A stretch of 64,000 nt of DNA from JBHIET01 sp046760785 (GTDB taxonomy: Bacteria; Chloroflexota; Anaerolineae; B4-G1), in the NCBI GenBank assembly GCA_046760785.1, contig JBHIET010000004.1, positions 15,137 through 79,136 of the forward strand. The letters are read 5' to 3'. The position numbers and the translations under genes are program-made. The notes under the pieces are model-generated. The model saw only the letters and a list, made by a program, of their open reading frames with translations, was not told where the DNA came from and ran no database searches. Of this stretch, positions 27,624-37,235 are shown piece by piece (positions within the stretch are counted from its first letter, which is position 1; each line of letters opens with the position of its first letter).

Positions 27624-28841
27624 ATGGCGAAGGAAAAGTATGAACGTGTAAAGCCACATGTCAACGTGGGCACTATAGGGCACATTGACCACGGCAAGAC
27701 GACGCTCGTTGCGGCCATAACTAAGGTGCTCTCTTTCAAGGGACTGGCTCGGTACCAGGCGTACGAGGAAGTGGCGAAGGCGGATGTGAAGATGTTCCGC
27801 CGTGACGCGACGAAGATTCTGACCGTGGCCATTGCTCACGTCGAGTACGAGACGGAGAAGCGGCACTATGCTCACATTGACTGCCCTGGTCACCGGGATT
27901 ACATCAAGAACATGATCACCGGGGCAGCGCAGATGGACGGGTCGATTCTGGTTGTTTCGGCAGCGGATGGCCCGATGCCACAGACGCGGGAGCACGTGCT
28001 CCTGGCTCGCCAGGTGAACGTGCCGGCCATCGTGGTCTATTTGAACAAAGTGGACTTGATGGACGATCCGGAGTTGCTGGAACTGGTCGAGTTGGAACTG
28101 CGGGAACTGCTCGATGGTTACGGCTTCCCCGGTGACGAGACACCCATCGTGCGCGGGAGTGCCCTCCAGGCACTGCAGAGCGAGAGCACTGATCCGGATG
28201 CGCCGGAGTACCAGTCCATCTGGGAGTTGATGCGAGTGGTAGACGAGTATATCCCAACGCCTATGCGTGATGAGGATAAGCCGTTCCTGATGCCCATCGA
28301 GGACGTTTTCTCGATCAAAGGGCGGGGCACGGTCGTCACTGGCCGCGTGGAGCGCGGCACGATGTTGCCAATGACTGAGGTTGAGGTCGTCGGGCTGCAG
28401 GAGAGGCCCCGCAAGACGGTGGTCACCTCTATGGAGATGTTCCATAAGACACTCGACAAGGTCGTGGCAGGCGACAACGCTGGATTGCTCCTCCGTGGTG
28501 TGGATCGGGATGAGGTGGAGCGAGGTCAGGTGGTGGCGATTCCAGGCACTATCGAGTCTCACCAGCGCTTTATGAGCGAGGTGTACGTGCTGCGTAAAGA
28601 TGAGGGTGGTCGTCACAAGGCCTTCTTCAGCGGCTACCGCCCGCAGTTCTATATTCGCACGATGGACGTGACGGGGGAGATCACCTTGCCGGAAGGTGTC
28701 GAAATGGTGATGCCGGGCGACAGCGTCAACTTGGAGGTGGCGTTGATCGAGCCGGTCGCTATTGAGCAAGGTTCTCGTTTCGCCATTCGTGAGGGCGGAC
28801 TGACTGTTGGTGCGGGCGTTATTACGGAGATTCTGGACTAG
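27624..28841 (+). CDS. tuf: Elongation factor Tu homologue with divergent switch I
   Basis: 405 residues with EF-Tu domains 1-3. The P-loop GHIDHGKT (19-26), DCPGH (86-90), NKVD and GSAL are intact, and domains 2-3 are ordinary ([23 protein letters not shown]). The effector loop is not: where EF-Tu has NAPEEKARGITIN, residues 46-68 read [20 protein letters not shown] then LTV, about five residues longer and without RGIT. Residue 91 is Arg (DCPGHRDY, as in EF-1A) instead of Ala. It sits in the normal tuf place between fusA and rpsJ with an AAGGAG site. It could be the cell's EF-Tu or a specialised paralogue. Confidence 0.9.
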   Translation: MAKEKYERVKPHVNVGTIGHIDHGKTTLVAAITKVLSFKGLARYQAYEEVAKADVKMFRRDATKILTVAIAHVEYETEKRHYAHIDCPGHRDYIKNMITGAAQMDGSILVVSAADGPMPQTREHVLLARQVNVPAIVVYLNKVDLMDDPELLELVELELRELLDGYGFPGDETPIVRGSALQALQSESTDPDAPEYQSIWELMRVVDEYIPTPMRDEDKPFLMPIEDVFSIKGRGTVVTGRVERGTMLPMTEVEVVGLQERPRKTVVTSMEMFHKTLDKVVAGDNAGLLLRGVDRDEVERGQVVAIPGTIESHQRFMSEVYVLRKDEGGRHKAFFSGYRPQFYIRTMDVTGEITLPEGVEMVMPGDSVNLEVALIEPVAIEQGSRFAIREGGLTVGAGVITEILD

Positions 28842-28854
28842 GCAGTGAAGTAGT

Positions 28855-29163
28855 ATGGCCAAGCAGAGGATTCGTATCCGGTTGAAGGCCTACGATCACC
28901 GTGTGCTTGATGAGTCGGCCAGGCGCATCGTGGAGACAGCGGAGCGCACGGGCGCTACGGTGGTGGGGCCTGTGCCTCTGCCGACCAAGATCGAGCGCTT
29001 TACCGTTCGTCGCTCGACCTTCATTGACAAGGACTCGCACGAGCATTTCGAGATTCGCACCCACAAGCGGCTGATTGATGTCATCGAGCCGGATAACAAG
29101 ACCATTGATTCTCTGATGAGGTTGAATCTGCCGGCCGGTGTTGATATCGAAATCAAGTTATAA
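28855..29163 (+). CDS. rpsJ: 30S ribosomal protein S10 (uS10)
   Basis: 102 residues, full length ([23 protein letters not shown], then [14 protein letters not shown] and [12 protein letters not shown]). Binds the 30S head and, with NusB, acts in antitermination. First gene of the S10 set, 13 bases after tuf, and followed by a 395-base gap carrying a hairpin and a MITE-like element. Confidence 0.96.
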   Translation: MAKQRIRIRLKAYDHRVLDESARRIVETAERTGATVVGPVPLPTKIERFTVRRSTFIDKDSHEHFEIRTHKRLIDVIEPDNKTIDSLMRLNLPAGVDIEIKL

Positions 29164-29184
29164 ACAGGCGATGGAAGCGGATGA

Positions 29185-29219
29185 GGAGGAGGGAGAGGAA
29201 GCTGCCTACTCCCTCCTCC
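29185..29219 (+). terminator. 11-bp hairpin after rpsJ
   Basis: GGAGGAGGGAG and CTCCCTCCTCC pair perfectly around a 13-base loop. No U-tract follows. It may be a processing or pause site between rpsJ and rplC rather than a true terminator. Confidence 0.5.
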
Positions 29220-29232
29220 GAGATTGTCCCTC

Positions 29233-29448
29233 CTTAGCCTACATTTCGCACTTTGCTAGAAGCTAAATCAGGCCAGTCATCCTGAGGGCCGCGAAGCGGT
29301 ATATCGAAGCCTGTCCTGAGCTGGCCGAAGGGGGTGACTGGCCGCCAAATCGCCCCTTCGATACGGCCTTCGGCCTACTCAGGATGCGTTTGGCTATGAA
29401 CTGTGCTACTGTTGTTACGATTCCCAGGGGTGCGAAATGTAGGCTTAG
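29233..29448. mobile_element. MITE-like element B between rpsJ and rplC
   Basis: The left end CTTAGCCTACATTTCGCAC (29233-29251) and the reverse complement of 29430-29448 match at 18 of 19 positions. The 216-bp interior carries CTGAG/CTTCG palindromes, including the 27-base segment shared with element A, but no gene. The same terminal repeats bound element C at 36661-37034. From 29449 to about 29535 follows a low-complexity TAGTCTG/GACTAACTG stretch. Confidence 0.65.
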
Positions 29449-29558
29449 TCGGGTAGTCTGATAGTCTGCTAGCGGAGTGTCGGATGATAGGGTAGTCTGG
29501 TAGAGACTGCTTTGACTAACTGGCCAAGCGACTAACTGACTAATGGGGAGGTGTTGGT

Positions 29559-30215
29559 GTGAAGACGATCTTGGGCAGAAAAGTTGGGATGACACAGATG
29601 TTTGACCAGCGCGGCGAGGCTGTCTCTGTGACGGTGATCGAGGCGGGGCCGTGCTATGTGACTCAGGTGAAGACGCTTGAGCGGGATGGGTATCGTGCTG
29701 TTCAACTGGGCTTTGAAGAGGTGAAGCCGCAGAGATTAAGCGGCGGCGAAAAAGGGCATTTGGCCCGCAGCAATTTGCCTGCGTTGCGTCATCTGCGCGA
29801 GTTTCTACTGCGAAAGGATGAAGAGATCGAGGAGGGGCAGCGCGTCCTGGTGGACATCTTTGAGGTGGGCGATCGGGTGGACGTGGTCGGCATCTCGAAA
29901 GGACGCGGCTTCGCCGGTGTGGTCAAGCGGTACGGCTTTGCGGGCGGCCCCAAGACGCACGGTCAGTCGGATCGGCAGCGCGCGCCGGGTTCTATTGGCG
30001 CTACTACCGGTCAGGGGAGGGTGTGGAAGGGGCAACGGATGGCTGGCCGTATGGGCGGCGTGCGCGTCACGGCCCAGAATCTGCGGGTGGAATTGGTGGA
30101 TGCGGAGCGTAATTTGCTGGCGGTGCGTGGCAGCGTGCCGGGCGCTAGGGATGGGTTGCTGATGATCAGGCAGGCACGCAAGTCGAGGGAGTTGGCGAGA
30201 CGGCGGGGTGAGTAG
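29559..30215 (+). CDS. rplC: 50S ribosomal protein L3 (uL3)
   Basis: 218 residues, GTG start seven bases after [28 protein letters not shown] and the central [21 protein letters not shown] / [20 protein letters not shown] loop that reaches toward the peptidyl-transferase centre are typical. An early assembly protein of the large subunit. Confidence 0.96.
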   Translation: MKTILGRKVGMTQMFDQRGEAVSVTVIEAGPCYVTQVKTLERDGYRAVQLGFEEVKPQRLSGGEKGHLARSNLPALRHLREFLLRKDEEIEEGQRVLVDIFEVGDRVDVVGISKGRGFAGVVKRYGFAGGPKTHGQSDRQRAPGSIGATTGQGRVWKGQRMAGRMGGVRVTAQNLRVELVDAERNLLAVRGSVPGARDGLLMIRQARKSRELARRRGE

Positions 30216-30228
30216 TCTGTGAGAAACT

Positions 30229-30251
30229 CCCCTCCCTGCGCCGGGGAGGGG
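30229..30251. repeat. GC hairpin just upstream of rplD
   Basis: CCCCTCCC and GGGAGGGG pair around a short loop. The hairpin ends three bases before the GGGGGAGAGG ribosome site of rplD and could affect its translation or mRNA stability. Confidence 0.55.
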
Positions 30252-30269
30252 CCGGGGGAGAGGTTGTAT

Positions 30270-30890
30270 ATGGTCGTTCCGATGTATAACACCAAAGGGG
30301 AAAAGGTTGGTGACGTCGAACTGCGTTCTGACATCTTCGAGACCCCCATCAACGTGCCGCTGATGCATCAGGCCCTGGTACGTCAACTGGCGAATGCTCG
30401 CTTGGGAGCGCACAAGACGAAGTCGCGTGGTGAGGTGAATCGCACCAAGGCTAAGTGGTATCGGCAGAAGGGGACCGGGCGGGCGCGCCACGGTAGCCGC
30501 AACGCCCCCTTGTTTGTCGGTGGTGGGGTGGCTCACGGACCGAGGCCGCGCAAGTATACCAAGAAGATGCCGCGTAAGATGCGACGTGCAGCGTTGCGCA
30601 GTGCGCTTTCGGCTAAGGCGATGGAGAATCAGATCGTTGTGCTGGATGCGCTGGAGATAGAGACTCCCAAGACGAAAGAGATGGTCACAGTGTTCAAGAA
30701 TCTGGGGTTGGAAGGGCGCGTGTTGATCTTGTTGCCGGAACGGAGCGAGCCGGTGGAGAAGTCGGCGCGCAATCTGCCGCAGGCGAAGACACTGCGAGCC
30801 AGTTACCTGAATATCCGTGATTTGTTGGGTTACGATCATGTATTGGTGCCGATGGGTGCCCTGCAGGTGATCGAGAATATCCTGGGGTAG
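30270..30890 (+). CDS. rplD: 50S ribosomal protein L4 (uL4)
   Basis: 206 residues; the ATG at 30270 lies six bases after GAGAGG. An in-frame upstream start would read through the hairpin repeat and is rejected. [27 protein letters not shown] is the exit-tunnel loop. L4 also represses the S10 operon in enterobacteria; no such leader was recognised here. Confidence 0.95.
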   Translation: MVVPMYNTKGEKVGDVELRSDIFETPINVPLMHQALVRQLANARLGAHKTKSRGEVNRTKAKWYRQKGTGRARHGSRNAPLFVGGGVAHGPRPRKYTKKMPRKMRRAALRSALSAKAMENQIVVLDALEIETPKTKEMVTVFKNLGLEGRVLILLPERSEPVEKSARNLPQAKTLRASYLNIRDLLGYDHVLVPMGALQVIENILG

Positions 30891-30892
30891 GC

Positions 30893-31189
30893 ATGATGAA
30901 TCCCTACAAGGTAATCATCCGACCGATTGATACGGAGAAGACGCGTTATCAGGCCTCTGAGTTGAGGCAGTACACCTTCGAAGTACATCCAGGTGCGAAT
31001 AAGATCGAGGTGAAGCAGGCAATTGAGGAGATCTTCGGGGTGGATGTGGTGGGGGTCAATGTGATGAATGTGCCAGCCAAGGTTATCAGGCGGCGCGGAC
31101 GCCGTCGGGTGGTGCGTCACCCGTCGTGGAAGAAGGCTGTGGTCACTCTGGCGGAGGGCCTGCGGTTGGACGTGTTTGAGGGGGTGTAA
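30893..31189 (+). CDS. rplW: 50S ribosomal protein L23 (uL23)
   Basis: 98 residues. [16 protein letters not shown] at the start, [20 protein letters not shown] in the middle. Sits at the tunnel exit, where trigger factor and SRP dock. ATG 30893 and 30896 are both possible, two bases after the rplD stop. Confidence 0.94.
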   Translation: MMNPYKVIIRPIDTEKTRYQASELRQYTFEVHPGANKIEVKQAIEEIFGVDVVGVNVMNVPAKVIRRRGRRRVVRHPSWKKAVVTLAEGLRLDVFEGV

Positions 31190-31191
31190 GT

Positions 31192-32028
31192 ATGGCGGTG
31201 AAGACATATAAGCCAACCTCACCCAGCCGGCGGGGGATGACAGGTTCGACGTTTGAGGAGGTTACGCGTGCGGGGCCTGAGCGTAGCCTGTTACGTCCGT
31301 TGCGCAAGCGGGCTGGGCGCAACGTGCATGGACGTATCACGGTGCGCCATCGCGGTGGTGGACATAAGCGGCAATACCGGTTGATTGATTTCAAGCGTGA
31401 TAAGGCGGGCATTCCCGCGCAAGTGAGGAGTATTGAGTACGATCCCAACCGCTCGGCTCGCATCGCGTTGTTGGTCTACGCTGATGGCGAGAAGCGATAT
31501 ATCATCGCACCGCTGGGGTTGCAGGTGGGTGATACGGTGATGAGCGGCGAGGATGCGGAGATCCGTGTGGGGAACGCACTTCGGCTGGAGCGTGTTCCGC
31601 TTGGCACTCTGGTGCATAACGTAGAGTTGTATGCCGGGCGGGGAGGTCAGATGGTGCGCTCGGCCGGCACCTCGGCGCAAGTGCTGGCCAGGGAGGGAGA
31701 CTACGTGACGTTGCGTCTCCCCAGCGGTGAGGTACGGCTGGTGCGCAAAGAGTGCATGGCCACCGTCGGTCAGGTTGGCAACGTGGATCACGGGAACATT
31801 AAGCTGGGCAAGGCCGGGCGGAAGCGCTGGCTGGGATACCGCCCGGCGGTGCGCGGTTCGGCAATGAGCCCTCGCGACCATCCTCACGGCGGCGGCGAGG
31901 GCCGGACTCCGATCGGCATGCCGAGCCCCAAGTCGCCCTGGGGGAAGAAGACGCTGGGTAAGAAGACGCGACGCAACAAGGCTACCGAAAAGTACATCGT
32001 GCGCCGGCGTGGCAAGCGGCGACGGTGA
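31192..32028 (+). CDS. rplB: 50S ribosomal protein L2 (uL2)
   Basis: 278 residues. The near-catalytic-centre loop reads [20 protein letters not shown], with the conserved His of DHPHGG kept; most bacteria have RGVAMNPVDHPHGG, so the loop is slightly varied. The N-terminus ([16 protein letters not shown]) and Arg-rich C-terminus are ordinary. Needed for subunit association and peptidyl transfer. Confidence 0.96.
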   Translation: MAVKTYKPTSPSRRGMTGSTFEEVTRAGPERSLLRPLRKRAGRNVHGRITVRHRGGGHKRQYRLIDFKRDKAGIPAQVRSIEYDPNRSARIALLVYADGEKRYIIAPLGLQVGDTVMSGEDAEIRVGNALRLERVPLGTLVHNVELYAGRGGQMVRSAGTSAQVLAREGDYVTLRLPSGEVRLVRKECMATVGQVGNVDHGNIKLGKAGRKRWLGYRPAVRGSAMSPRDHPHGGGEGRTPIGMPSPKSPWGKKTLGKKTRRNKATEKYIVRRRGKRRR

Positions 32029-32088
32029 GGAAGATTTTAGGATTTCTGATTTGTTACGCATCACGTATTATGTATCAGGAGACCTATC

Positions 32089-32391
32089 ATGTCACGATCG
32101 CCATTGAAGCGACCGATACCGTATGTGGATCCAAAGTTACTGCGAAAGGTTGAGCGGCTGAATCAGACCGGGGAGAAGCGGCTGATCCGTACCTGGTCTC
32201 GGGCTTCGACGATCTTTCCGCATATGATCGGCCATACCATTGCTGTTCATGACGGTCGGCGGCATGTGCCGATTTATATCACAGAGGATATGGTAGGCCA
32301 CAAGTTGGGGGAGTTTGCCCCCACCCGTACCTTCCGAGGTCACATCGTAAAAGACAGGAAGGGACGGGTAAGAGAGAAGAGAGAGGGGTAG
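32089..32391 (+). CDS. rpsS: 30S ribosomal protein S19 (uS19)
   Basis: 100 residues with [21 protein letters not shown] and [15 protein letters not shown], both diagnostic. The AGGAG site lies at 32077-32081. The 60-base gap before it contains an ACGCATCACGTATTATG low-complexity stretch. Head protein of the small subunit, paired with S13. Confidence 0.95.
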   Translation: MSRSPLKRPIPYVDPKLLRKVERLNQTGEKRLIRTWSRASTIFPHMIGHTIAVHDGRRHVPIYITEDMVGHKLGEFAPTRTFRGHIVKDRKGRVREKREG

Positions 32392-32395
32392 GGAT

Positions 32396-32764
32396 ATGGG
32401 CACGGAGGTGCTGGCCCGGGCGAAACACGTGCCGATATCGGCGCGCAAAGTTCGGCGAGTGATTGATCAGGTGCGTGGGTTGGATGCTGATGAGGCTTTG
32501 GAGACGCTACATTTCCTGCCCCATGCAGCGGCGCACCCGGTTGCTAAGCTGATCCGCTCCGCCATCGCGAATGCGGAGGAGAATTTCGGCATACCGCGTG
32601 ACGATCTGTACGTGGCACACATCGTGGCTGATGAGGGGCCAGGCGTGATGCCCGGGAAGGGCTGGCGACGGCGTTTTGGTGGACGTGGCCGCTGGCGACC
32701 AATCCGTAAGCGTTCCTCCCACATTACGGTGATAATGGAAGAGCGGACAACGGATTACGGGTAG
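32396..32764 (+). CDS. rplV: 50S ribosomal protein L22 (uL22)
   Basis: 122 residues. ARAKHVPISARKVRRVIDQVRG and the long beta-hairpin ending in RKRSSHITVIMEER are typical. Four bases after rpsS. The hairpin lines the exit tunnel and is a macrolide-resistance site in other bacteria. Confidence 0.95.
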   Translation: MGTEVLARAKHVPISARKVRRVIDQVRGLDADEALETLHFLPHAAAHPVAKLIRSAIANAEENFGIPRDDLYVAHIVADEGPGVMPGKGWRRRFGGRGRWRPIRKRSSHITVIMEERTTDYG

Positions 32765-32792
32765 GAAGATTGTTTGAGCAAGGAGGAAGGGT

Positions 32793-33455
32793 TTGGGACG
32801 CAAGGTTCATCCCTACGGTTTCAGGCTCGGAGTGATCCGCGATTGGAAAGCGCGCTGGTACGCGGAGGGCGATGATTACGCTAACCTGCTGCACGAAGAT
32901 CTGAGGATTCGCCAGCTCATCCAAGACACTGTGGGGCGCGCTGGGATCTCTCGTATTGAGGTTGAGCGCTCCCCGAATCGGGTTTCGGTGACGATCTGGA
33001 CGGCAAGGCCCGGCATTGTCATCGGGCGCAAGGGAGCCGCGGTCAAGGAGCTGCGCAAGGAGTTGGAGGAGATAACGGGCAAGCGCGTCTCTGTAGATGT
33101 GCAGGAGGTGGAGCAGCCCGAGCTGGATGCCAAGCTGGTGGCGGAGAACGTTGCGGCCCAGTTGGAGCGGCGTATTTCTCATGGCCGGGCGATGAAGCGG
33201 GCGATACAGGCAGCGATGCGTGCTGGTGCGCAAGGGATTAGGGTTATGTGCAAAGGGCGTCTGTATGGGGCCGAGATGGCGCGCCAGGAATGGCAGCGCG
33301 AGGGGCGAGTGCCGTTACATACTTTGCGTGCCGATGTGGACTACGCTCAGGAAGAAGCACACACGACCTACGGTCGCATTGGAGTGAAGGTGTGGATTTA
33401 TAAGGGCGAGGTATTGCCTGAGGCGAAGGCGCAGGAGGCTCCCTTCGTCGTTTAG
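32793..33455 (+). CDS. rpsC: 30S ribosomal protein S3 (uS3)
   Basis: 220 residues with a KH domain ([19 protein letters not shown]) and the C-terminal [31 protein letters not shown] block. The TTG start is supported by AGGAGGAAGG five bases upstream; [15 protein letters not shown] is the family N-terminus. Helicase-like mRNA entry protein. Confidence 0.95.
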   Translation: MGRKVHPYGFRLGVIRDWKARWYAEGDDYANLLHEDLRIRQLIQDTVGRAGISRIEVERSPNRVSVTIWTARPGIVIGRKGAAVKELRKELEEITGKRVSVDVQEVEQPELDAKLVAENVAAQLERRISHGRAMKRAIQAAMRAGAQGIRVMCKGRLYGAEMARQEWQREGRVPLHTLRADVDYAQEEAHTTYGRIGVKVWIYKGEVLPEAKAQEAPFVV

Positions 33456-33562
33456 TTGGTCGGATGGTCAGGTAATCGGGTGGGGTCAGGTGGTCATTAG
33501 TGATCAGGTGATAATATGGCTGGCCAGCGACGTGACTGTGTGACCGATTTGGGAGCAAGACG

Positions 33563-33988
33563 ATGTTGATGCCAAAGCGAGTGAAGTATCGTAAGCAGAT
33601 GCGCGGTCGGATGAAGGGCAAGGCCACGCGCGGGACCGAGGTCGCGTTCGGAGACTATGGTTTGCAGGCCTTGGAGTCGGCATGGGTCACAGCACGGCAG
33701 ATCGAGGCGGCGCGGCGGGCAATCGTGCGCCACGTGCGACGGCGCGGGAAGTATTGGATTCGTATCTTCCCCGACAAGCCGGTCACGGCCAAGCCAGCCG
33801 AGACACGTATGGGCAAGGGCAAAGGGTCGGTTGATCATTGGGTGGCCGTGGTTAAGCCGGGTCGCATTATGTTCGAATTGAGTGGTGTGTCTGAGGAGGC
33901 AGCGCGTGAGGCGATGCGCTTAGCGTCCCACAAGTTGCCTATCAAGTGCCAGTTTGTCAAGCGTGAAGGAATCACTGCCGGGGAATAG
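33563..33988 (+). CDS. rplP: 50S ribosomal protein L16 (uL16)
   Basis: 141 residues: [31 protein letters not shown] and [23 protein letters not shown] 33563 or 33569 (after GGGAGCAAG). A 107-base gap with no gene precedes it. Contacts A-site tRNA. Confidence 0.95.
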   Translation: MLMPKRVKYRKQMRGRMKGKATRGTEVAFGDYGLQALESAWVTARQIEAARRAIVRHVRRRGKYWIRIFPDKPVTAKPAETRMGKGKGSVDHWVAVVKPGRIMFELSGVSEEAAREAMRLASHKLPIKCQFVKREGITAGE

Positions 33989-33995
33989 AGGTCGC

Positions 33996-34214
33996 ATGCA
34001 AGCACGAGAGATTCGCACCTGGACTACAGAAGAGATAGAGGGGCGACTGGAGGGGGCCTATCGGGAGTTCTTCGTCCTGCGTCGTGAGAGGGCTTCGGGT
34101 CGTCTGGAAGATTACAATAGAATCAAGGCCGTGAAGCGTGACATCGCCCGGATGAAGACGATCCTTCGCGAGCGCGAGTTGAGCGCCGAGTTGGTCGGGG
34201 GAGGCGAGATATAG
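33996..34214 (+). CDS. rpmC: 50S ribosomal protein L29 (uL29)
   Basis: 72 residues, start at 33996 after AGAGG. Standard helical-hairpin family ([21 protein letters not shown], then [16 protein letters not shown]). The stop overlaps the rpsQ GTG. Confidence 0.93.
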   Translation: MQAREIRTWTTEEIEGRLEGAYREFFVLRRERASGRLEDYNRIKAVKRDIARMKTILRERELSAELVGGGEI

Positions 34215-34504
34215 TGAAGGGACGGCATGTTGCTAAGAAGAAACGACTGACTGGCCGCGTGGTGAGCGATAAGATGGACAAGACGGTGGTGGTAAGGGTT
34301 GAGCGCTTGGTACGCCATCCGCGATACGGCAAGGTGTTGCGCCGGTCGAAGAAATACAAGGCCCACGATGAGGAGAATGCCTGTCGAGTTGGTGATGTGG
34401 TGCGCATTGTCGAGTCCCGCCCACTGAGCCGTGAGAAGCGATGGAGAGTTGAGGAGGTGCTGAGACGCGCTGAGGCTGGAGTGCTGGCGGAGGTTGCGCA
34501 ATGA
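34214..34504 (+). CDS. rpsQ: 30S ribosomal protein S17 (uS17)
   Basis: 96 residues, GTG start sharing a base with the rpmC stop. [34 protein letters not shown] is the OB-fold core. The C-terminus is slightly extended ([13 protein letters not shown]). Overlaps rplN by ATGA. Confidence 0.94.
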   Translation: MKGRHVAKKKRLTGRVVSDKMDKTVVVRVERLVRHPRYGKVLRRSKKYKAHDEENACRVGDVVRIVESRPLSREKRWRVEEVLRRAEAGVLAEVAQ

Positions 34505-34872
34505 TCCAGCAGGAGAGCCGCGTGCGGGTGGCCGACAACACGGGGGCGCGGGAGGTTCTCGTCATCCGTGTACTGGGGGGCTCCAAGCAGCGGTACGGTG
34601 GAGTCGGCGATGTTGTCGTGGCAACCGTGAAGCAGGCTATCCCAAGGGGGCAGGTGAAGAGGGGGGAGATTGTACGAGCGGTGATCGTGCGCACGGCGAA
34701 GGAGTACCGTCGGCCTGACGGCTCCAGCATCCGCTTCGATGACAATGCGGTGGTGATTCTGGATGGAGTGAGCTTGAACCCAAAAGGCACGCGCATCTTT
34801 GGGCCGGTGGCGCGTGAGTTGCGGGAAAAGGGCTTCATGAAGATCGTCTCACTGGCTCCTGAAGTATTGTAG
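34501..34872 (+). CDS. rplN: 50S ribosomal protein L14 (uL14)
   Basis: 123 residues. [19 protein letters not shown], then [21 protein letters not shown], and [24 protein letters not shown] at the end. ATGA overlap with rpsQ implies coupling. Bridges the subunits near h14. Confidence 0.96.
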   Translation: MIQQESRVRVADNTGAREVLVIRVLGGSKQRYGGVGDVVVATVKQAIPRGQVKRGEIVRAVIVRTAKEYRRPDGSSIRFDDNAVVILDGVSLNPKGTRIFGPVARELREKGFMKIVSLAPEVL

Positions 34873-34895
34873 ACGATTGATTAGGAGTGTGCAGC

Positions 34896-35222
34896 GTGGG
34901 CAACCGAATCAAAAAGGGGGATACTGTAGAAGTCACTTCCGGCGACGACCGGGGCCTGCGGGGGACGGTACAGTGGGTGATGCCCAAGGAGGACCGGGTC
35001 GTTGTCTCTGGGATCAATATTGTCAAGAAGCATCAGCGTCCCATCCGTGCCGGACGTGGTCAGGTTCAACCTGGTATCATCGAATTTGAGGCCCCGCTTC
35101 ATGTCTCCAACGTTGTGCTGGTGTGTCCACGCTGCAATCAATGCACGCGCGTAAGGTTTGCCCGGCAGGAGGATGGGAGTAAGGTGCGCGTGTGCAAGAA
35201 GTGTGGTGAGGTAATTGACTAA
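34896..35222 (+). CDS. rplX: 50S ribosomal protein L24 (uL24), zinc-ribbon type
   Basis: 108 residues. The KOW motif ([20 protein letters not shown]) is followed by a four-Cys zinc ribbon ([10 protein letters not shown] and CKKCGE), as in many non-proteobacterial L24. GTG 34896 is eight bases after AGGAG; GTG 34887 overlaps the ribosome site and is less likely. Confidence 0.94.
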   Translation: MGNRIKKGDTVEVTSGDDRGLRGTVQWVMPKEDRVVVSGINIVKKHQRPIRAGRGQVQPGIIEFEAPLHVSNVVLVCPRCNQCTRVRFARQEDGSKVRVCKKCGEVID

Positions 35223-35254
35223 GAAACCAGGTTTTTCGGAAAAACCTGGTTTCT
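35222..35254. repeat. 33-bp palindromic element, copy 3, between rplX and rplE
   Basis: AGAAACCAGGTTTTT and AAAAACCTGGTTTCT are perfect reverse complements around a CGG loop. Its first base is the last base of the rplX stop codon. It is the intact version of the elements found in frame inside iorA and the acyl-CoA synthetase gene. Confidence 0.8.
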
Positions 35255-35268
35255 GGGAAGGCGAGCGG

Positions 35269-35814
35269 ATGCAGCGTTTGCAGAAGCTTTATCGCGAAGA
35301 GGTCCGGCCTGCTCTGGTGAAGGAGTTCGAGTACCGGAACGTTATGGAGGCGCCACGCCTGCAGAAGATCGTAGTCAACGTGGGTGTGGGTGAGGCGTTG
35401 GAGAACGCCAAGGCTCTGGATCACGCGGTGCAGGACGTCATGACGATCACCGGACAGCGGCCTGTGGTCACCCGGGCGCGTAAGTCCATCGCGGGGTTCA
35501 AACTGCGAGAAGGTCGTGCCATCGGTGTCAAGGTGACGCTGCGAGGAGAACGCATGTGGGCGTTTTTCGACCGTTTGTGTAACGTGGCGCTGGCGCGCCA
35601 GCGCGACTTTCGTGGCGTCCCTGATACCTTCGATGGGCATGGGAACTTCACGCTGGGGTTGCGTGAGCAGTTGGTGTTCCCTGAGGTGGATTACGACTCG
35701 ATTGATAAGATGCGAGGCATGGAGGTTAGTATCGTGACTACGGCTCATACGGACGAGGAGGGGCGGCGGCTGCTGGAGCTTTTGGGGATGCCGTTCCGTC
35801 GCCGGGGCCGGTAA
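35269..35814 (+). CDS. rplE: 50S ribosomal protein L5 (uL5)
   Basis: 181 residues from ATG 35269: [20 protein letters not shown] and [11 protein letters not shown]. An in-frame start at 35215 would read through the palindrome ([12 protein letters not shown]) and is not supported by the family. GGGAAGG lies at 35255-35261. Binds 5S rRNA and P-site tRNA. Confidence 0.95.
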   Translation: MQRLQKLYREEVRPALVKEFEYRNVMEAPRLQKIVVNVGVGEALENAKALDHAVQDVMTITGQRPVVTRARKSIAGFKLREGRAIGVKVTLRGERMWAFFDRLCNVALARQRDFRGVPDTFDGHGNFTLGLREQLVFPEVDYDSIDKMRGMEVSIVTTAHTDEEGRRLLELLGMPFRRRGR

Positions 35815-35832
35815 TCTGGACTGGAGACAGGT

Positions 35833-36015
35833 ATGACGAGAAAGTGCCTGCCGATTCGAGAGACGCGACGCAAATATAAAGTGCAGGTGCGAAACCGCTG
35901 CAGGTTGTGTGGCCGGCCGCGGGGGTATATCCGGCGCTTCCAACTGTGTCGCATCTGCTTCCGGGAACTGGCGTTGAGGGGAGAGATCCCCGGTGTGGTG
36001 AAGTCGAGTTGGTGA
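35833..36015 (+). CDS. rpsZ: 30S ribosomal protein S14, zinc-binding type Z
   Basis: 60 residues with [25 protein letters not shown], the zinc-binding short form (C-x2-C...C-x2-C) of S14. Ribosome site GGAGACAGG. Confidence 0.95.
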   Translation: MTRKCLPIRETRRKYKVQVRNRCRLCGRPRGYIRRFQLCRICFRELALRGEIPGVVKSSW

Positions 36016-36040
36016 ACAAACAGGAGCGAGGTCTCATCTG

Positions 36041-36448
36041 ATGGCGGTGTCCGATCCAATAGCTGATATGTTGACGCGCATCCGCAATGCCCAGGCAGTG
36101 GGGTATCCAGGCGTGCGTATACCTTCATCTAAGATCAAGGTGGCGATTGCCAGGATTTTGAAAGACGAGGGGTTCATTGAGGATTACCGCGTGACGCGCG
36201 AGCGCCCGCAGCCGCAATTGGTTATCAGGCTGAAATACGTGGGTGATAGGAAGGAGCGCCGCCCGGTGATCACAGGGCTGCAGCGCGTGAGTAAGCCGGG
36301 ACGGCGCGTCTATACACGTGCCTCGGAGATGCCGTGGGTGCGGAGCGGCATGGGGATCGCGGTGCTCTCGACGCCCAAGGGGGTGTTGACGGGACAGCAG
36401 GCCCGCCGTCTGGGCGTGGGCGGTGAAGTGCTGTGCTACGTGTGGTAG
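36041..36448 (+). CDS. rpsH: 30S ribosomal protein S8 (uS8)
   Basis: 135 residues. [21 protein letters not shown], then the C-terminal [20 protein letters not shown]. Binds the central 16S domain and in E. coli represses the spc operon. The 787-base break before rplF begins right after it. Confidence 0.95.
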   Translation: MAVSDPIADMLTRIRNAQAVGYPGVRIPSSKIKVAIARILKDEGFIEDYRVTRERPQPQLVIRLKYVGDRKERRPVITGLQRVSKPGRRVYTRASEMPWVRSGMGIAVLSTPKGVLTGQQARRLGVGGEVLCYVW

Positions 36449-36516
36449 GTGTTAACCGACAGACACCCCCCGCTTCCGCCTGCGGCGGACCACGGCTTTG
36501 TGATTTGTGAGGTGAA

Positions 36517-36651
36517 ATGATGCCCCACTTCTCAAAGTCAGTTGGCAGTTTGCTGAGCCTGCTGATAGTGGCGATGCTGCTCGGCGCGTGTGTCCAGCAG
36601 GAAGTTGAGTTGTCGTTCTTGCTAATGGCCAGGAAGTTGCCAGCGAGATGA
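36517..36651 (+). pseudogene. Truncated lipoprotein: signal peptide with lipobox only
   Basis: A 44-codon frame starting at ATG 36517 (GAGGTG upstream) encodes a good lipoprotein signal: basic N-terminus, hydrophobic SLLSLLIVAMLLGAC lipobox, then QQEVELSFLLMARKLPAR and a stop. The stop lies 10 bases before the left end of element C, so the original gene was probably cut by that insertion. A tiny genuine lipoprotein is the alternative. It is out of place in a ribosomal operon. Confidence 0.45.
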
Positions 36652-36660
36652 GTCGAGTTC

Positions 36661-37034
36661 CTTAGCCTGGATTTCGCACCTTGGCGATGACTATTCGACT
36701 ACATATCCTGACAAGCATCCTGAGCCTGACTTCGGAGAGCTCAGTCGAGCCGTCGAAGGATGCGGGTCTGCGAAAGTCGCACCCTTCGACAGGCTCAGGG
36801 TGCTCAGGCTCAATTACACTCGGAGGTAGTCCCCCGCCTGGGTGTTGGTGTTCTTCCAGCCGCCTTGCCGGACGCTAGACCGCCCGGCTGAAAGAGCGAA
36901 GCCCCCTGCGGGGGCTGGATTTCAGCCCGTAGGGCTTGGCCCTTTCAGCCCGGACGTGCACGTCCGGGTGGGGCCAGGCGACCAACACTCTACGGGGGAA
37001 CCAGCCACTCGGAAAAGTGCGAAATATAGGCTAA
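36661..37034. mobile_element. MITE-like element C between rpsH and rplF
   Basis: The left end CTTAGCCTGGATTTCGCAC (36661-36679) is the inverse of 37017-37034, matching 16 of 18 positions, and both match the ends of element B. The 374-bp interior is a patchwork of dispersed palindromes: CTGAG/CTTCG copies at about 36717-36812, a GGCTGAAAG...TTTCAGCC hairpin unit at about 36887-36926, and GGACGTGCACGTCC near 36952-36965. No gene is seen. Confidence 0.65.
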
Positions 37035-37235
37035 TGGTAAGCACGAATAGGCGAGCGCATGATCGGCTAACAGGCGGTTTGCGGCTCCGGCTTTGCCTCT
37101 GCCCAAATTCGATAGCTTTTCGTTAGCGGTAAAGCTGGTTCGGGAGGCAGAGGTGATGAGAAGGCAGAGTAGCACCTGCTAACGACGACGGCCGCCGAAC
37201 TTTGCAAACCGCCAAGACATTGAGGGAGGCAGGTC
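37035..37235. other. Nested inverted repeats upstream of rplF
   Basis: GGCGGTTTGC (37073-37082) and GCAAACCGCC (37204-37213) are exact inverted repeats that enclose a second pair, CCTCTGCC/GGCAGAGG. The 140-base unit could fold into a long hairpin just before the rplF ribosome site (GGGAGG). No coding frame was recognised. Confidence 0.5.

Noticed and set aside
27513..28862. 449-residue reverse-strand open frame opposite tuf
   Set aside because: Shadow frame; His/Leu/Arg-rich with no motif, while the forward frame is clearly EF-Tu-like.
35215..35268. Upstream start for rplE reading through the palindrome
   Set aside because: The peptide [12 protein letters not shown] is repeat-derived and absent from L5; ATG 35269 has a ribosome site.
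36681..37126. Small open frames in element C (65 and 94 residues)
   Set aside because: They lie on dispersed palindromes, have no ribosome site, and encode proline/serine-rich low-complexity peptides.
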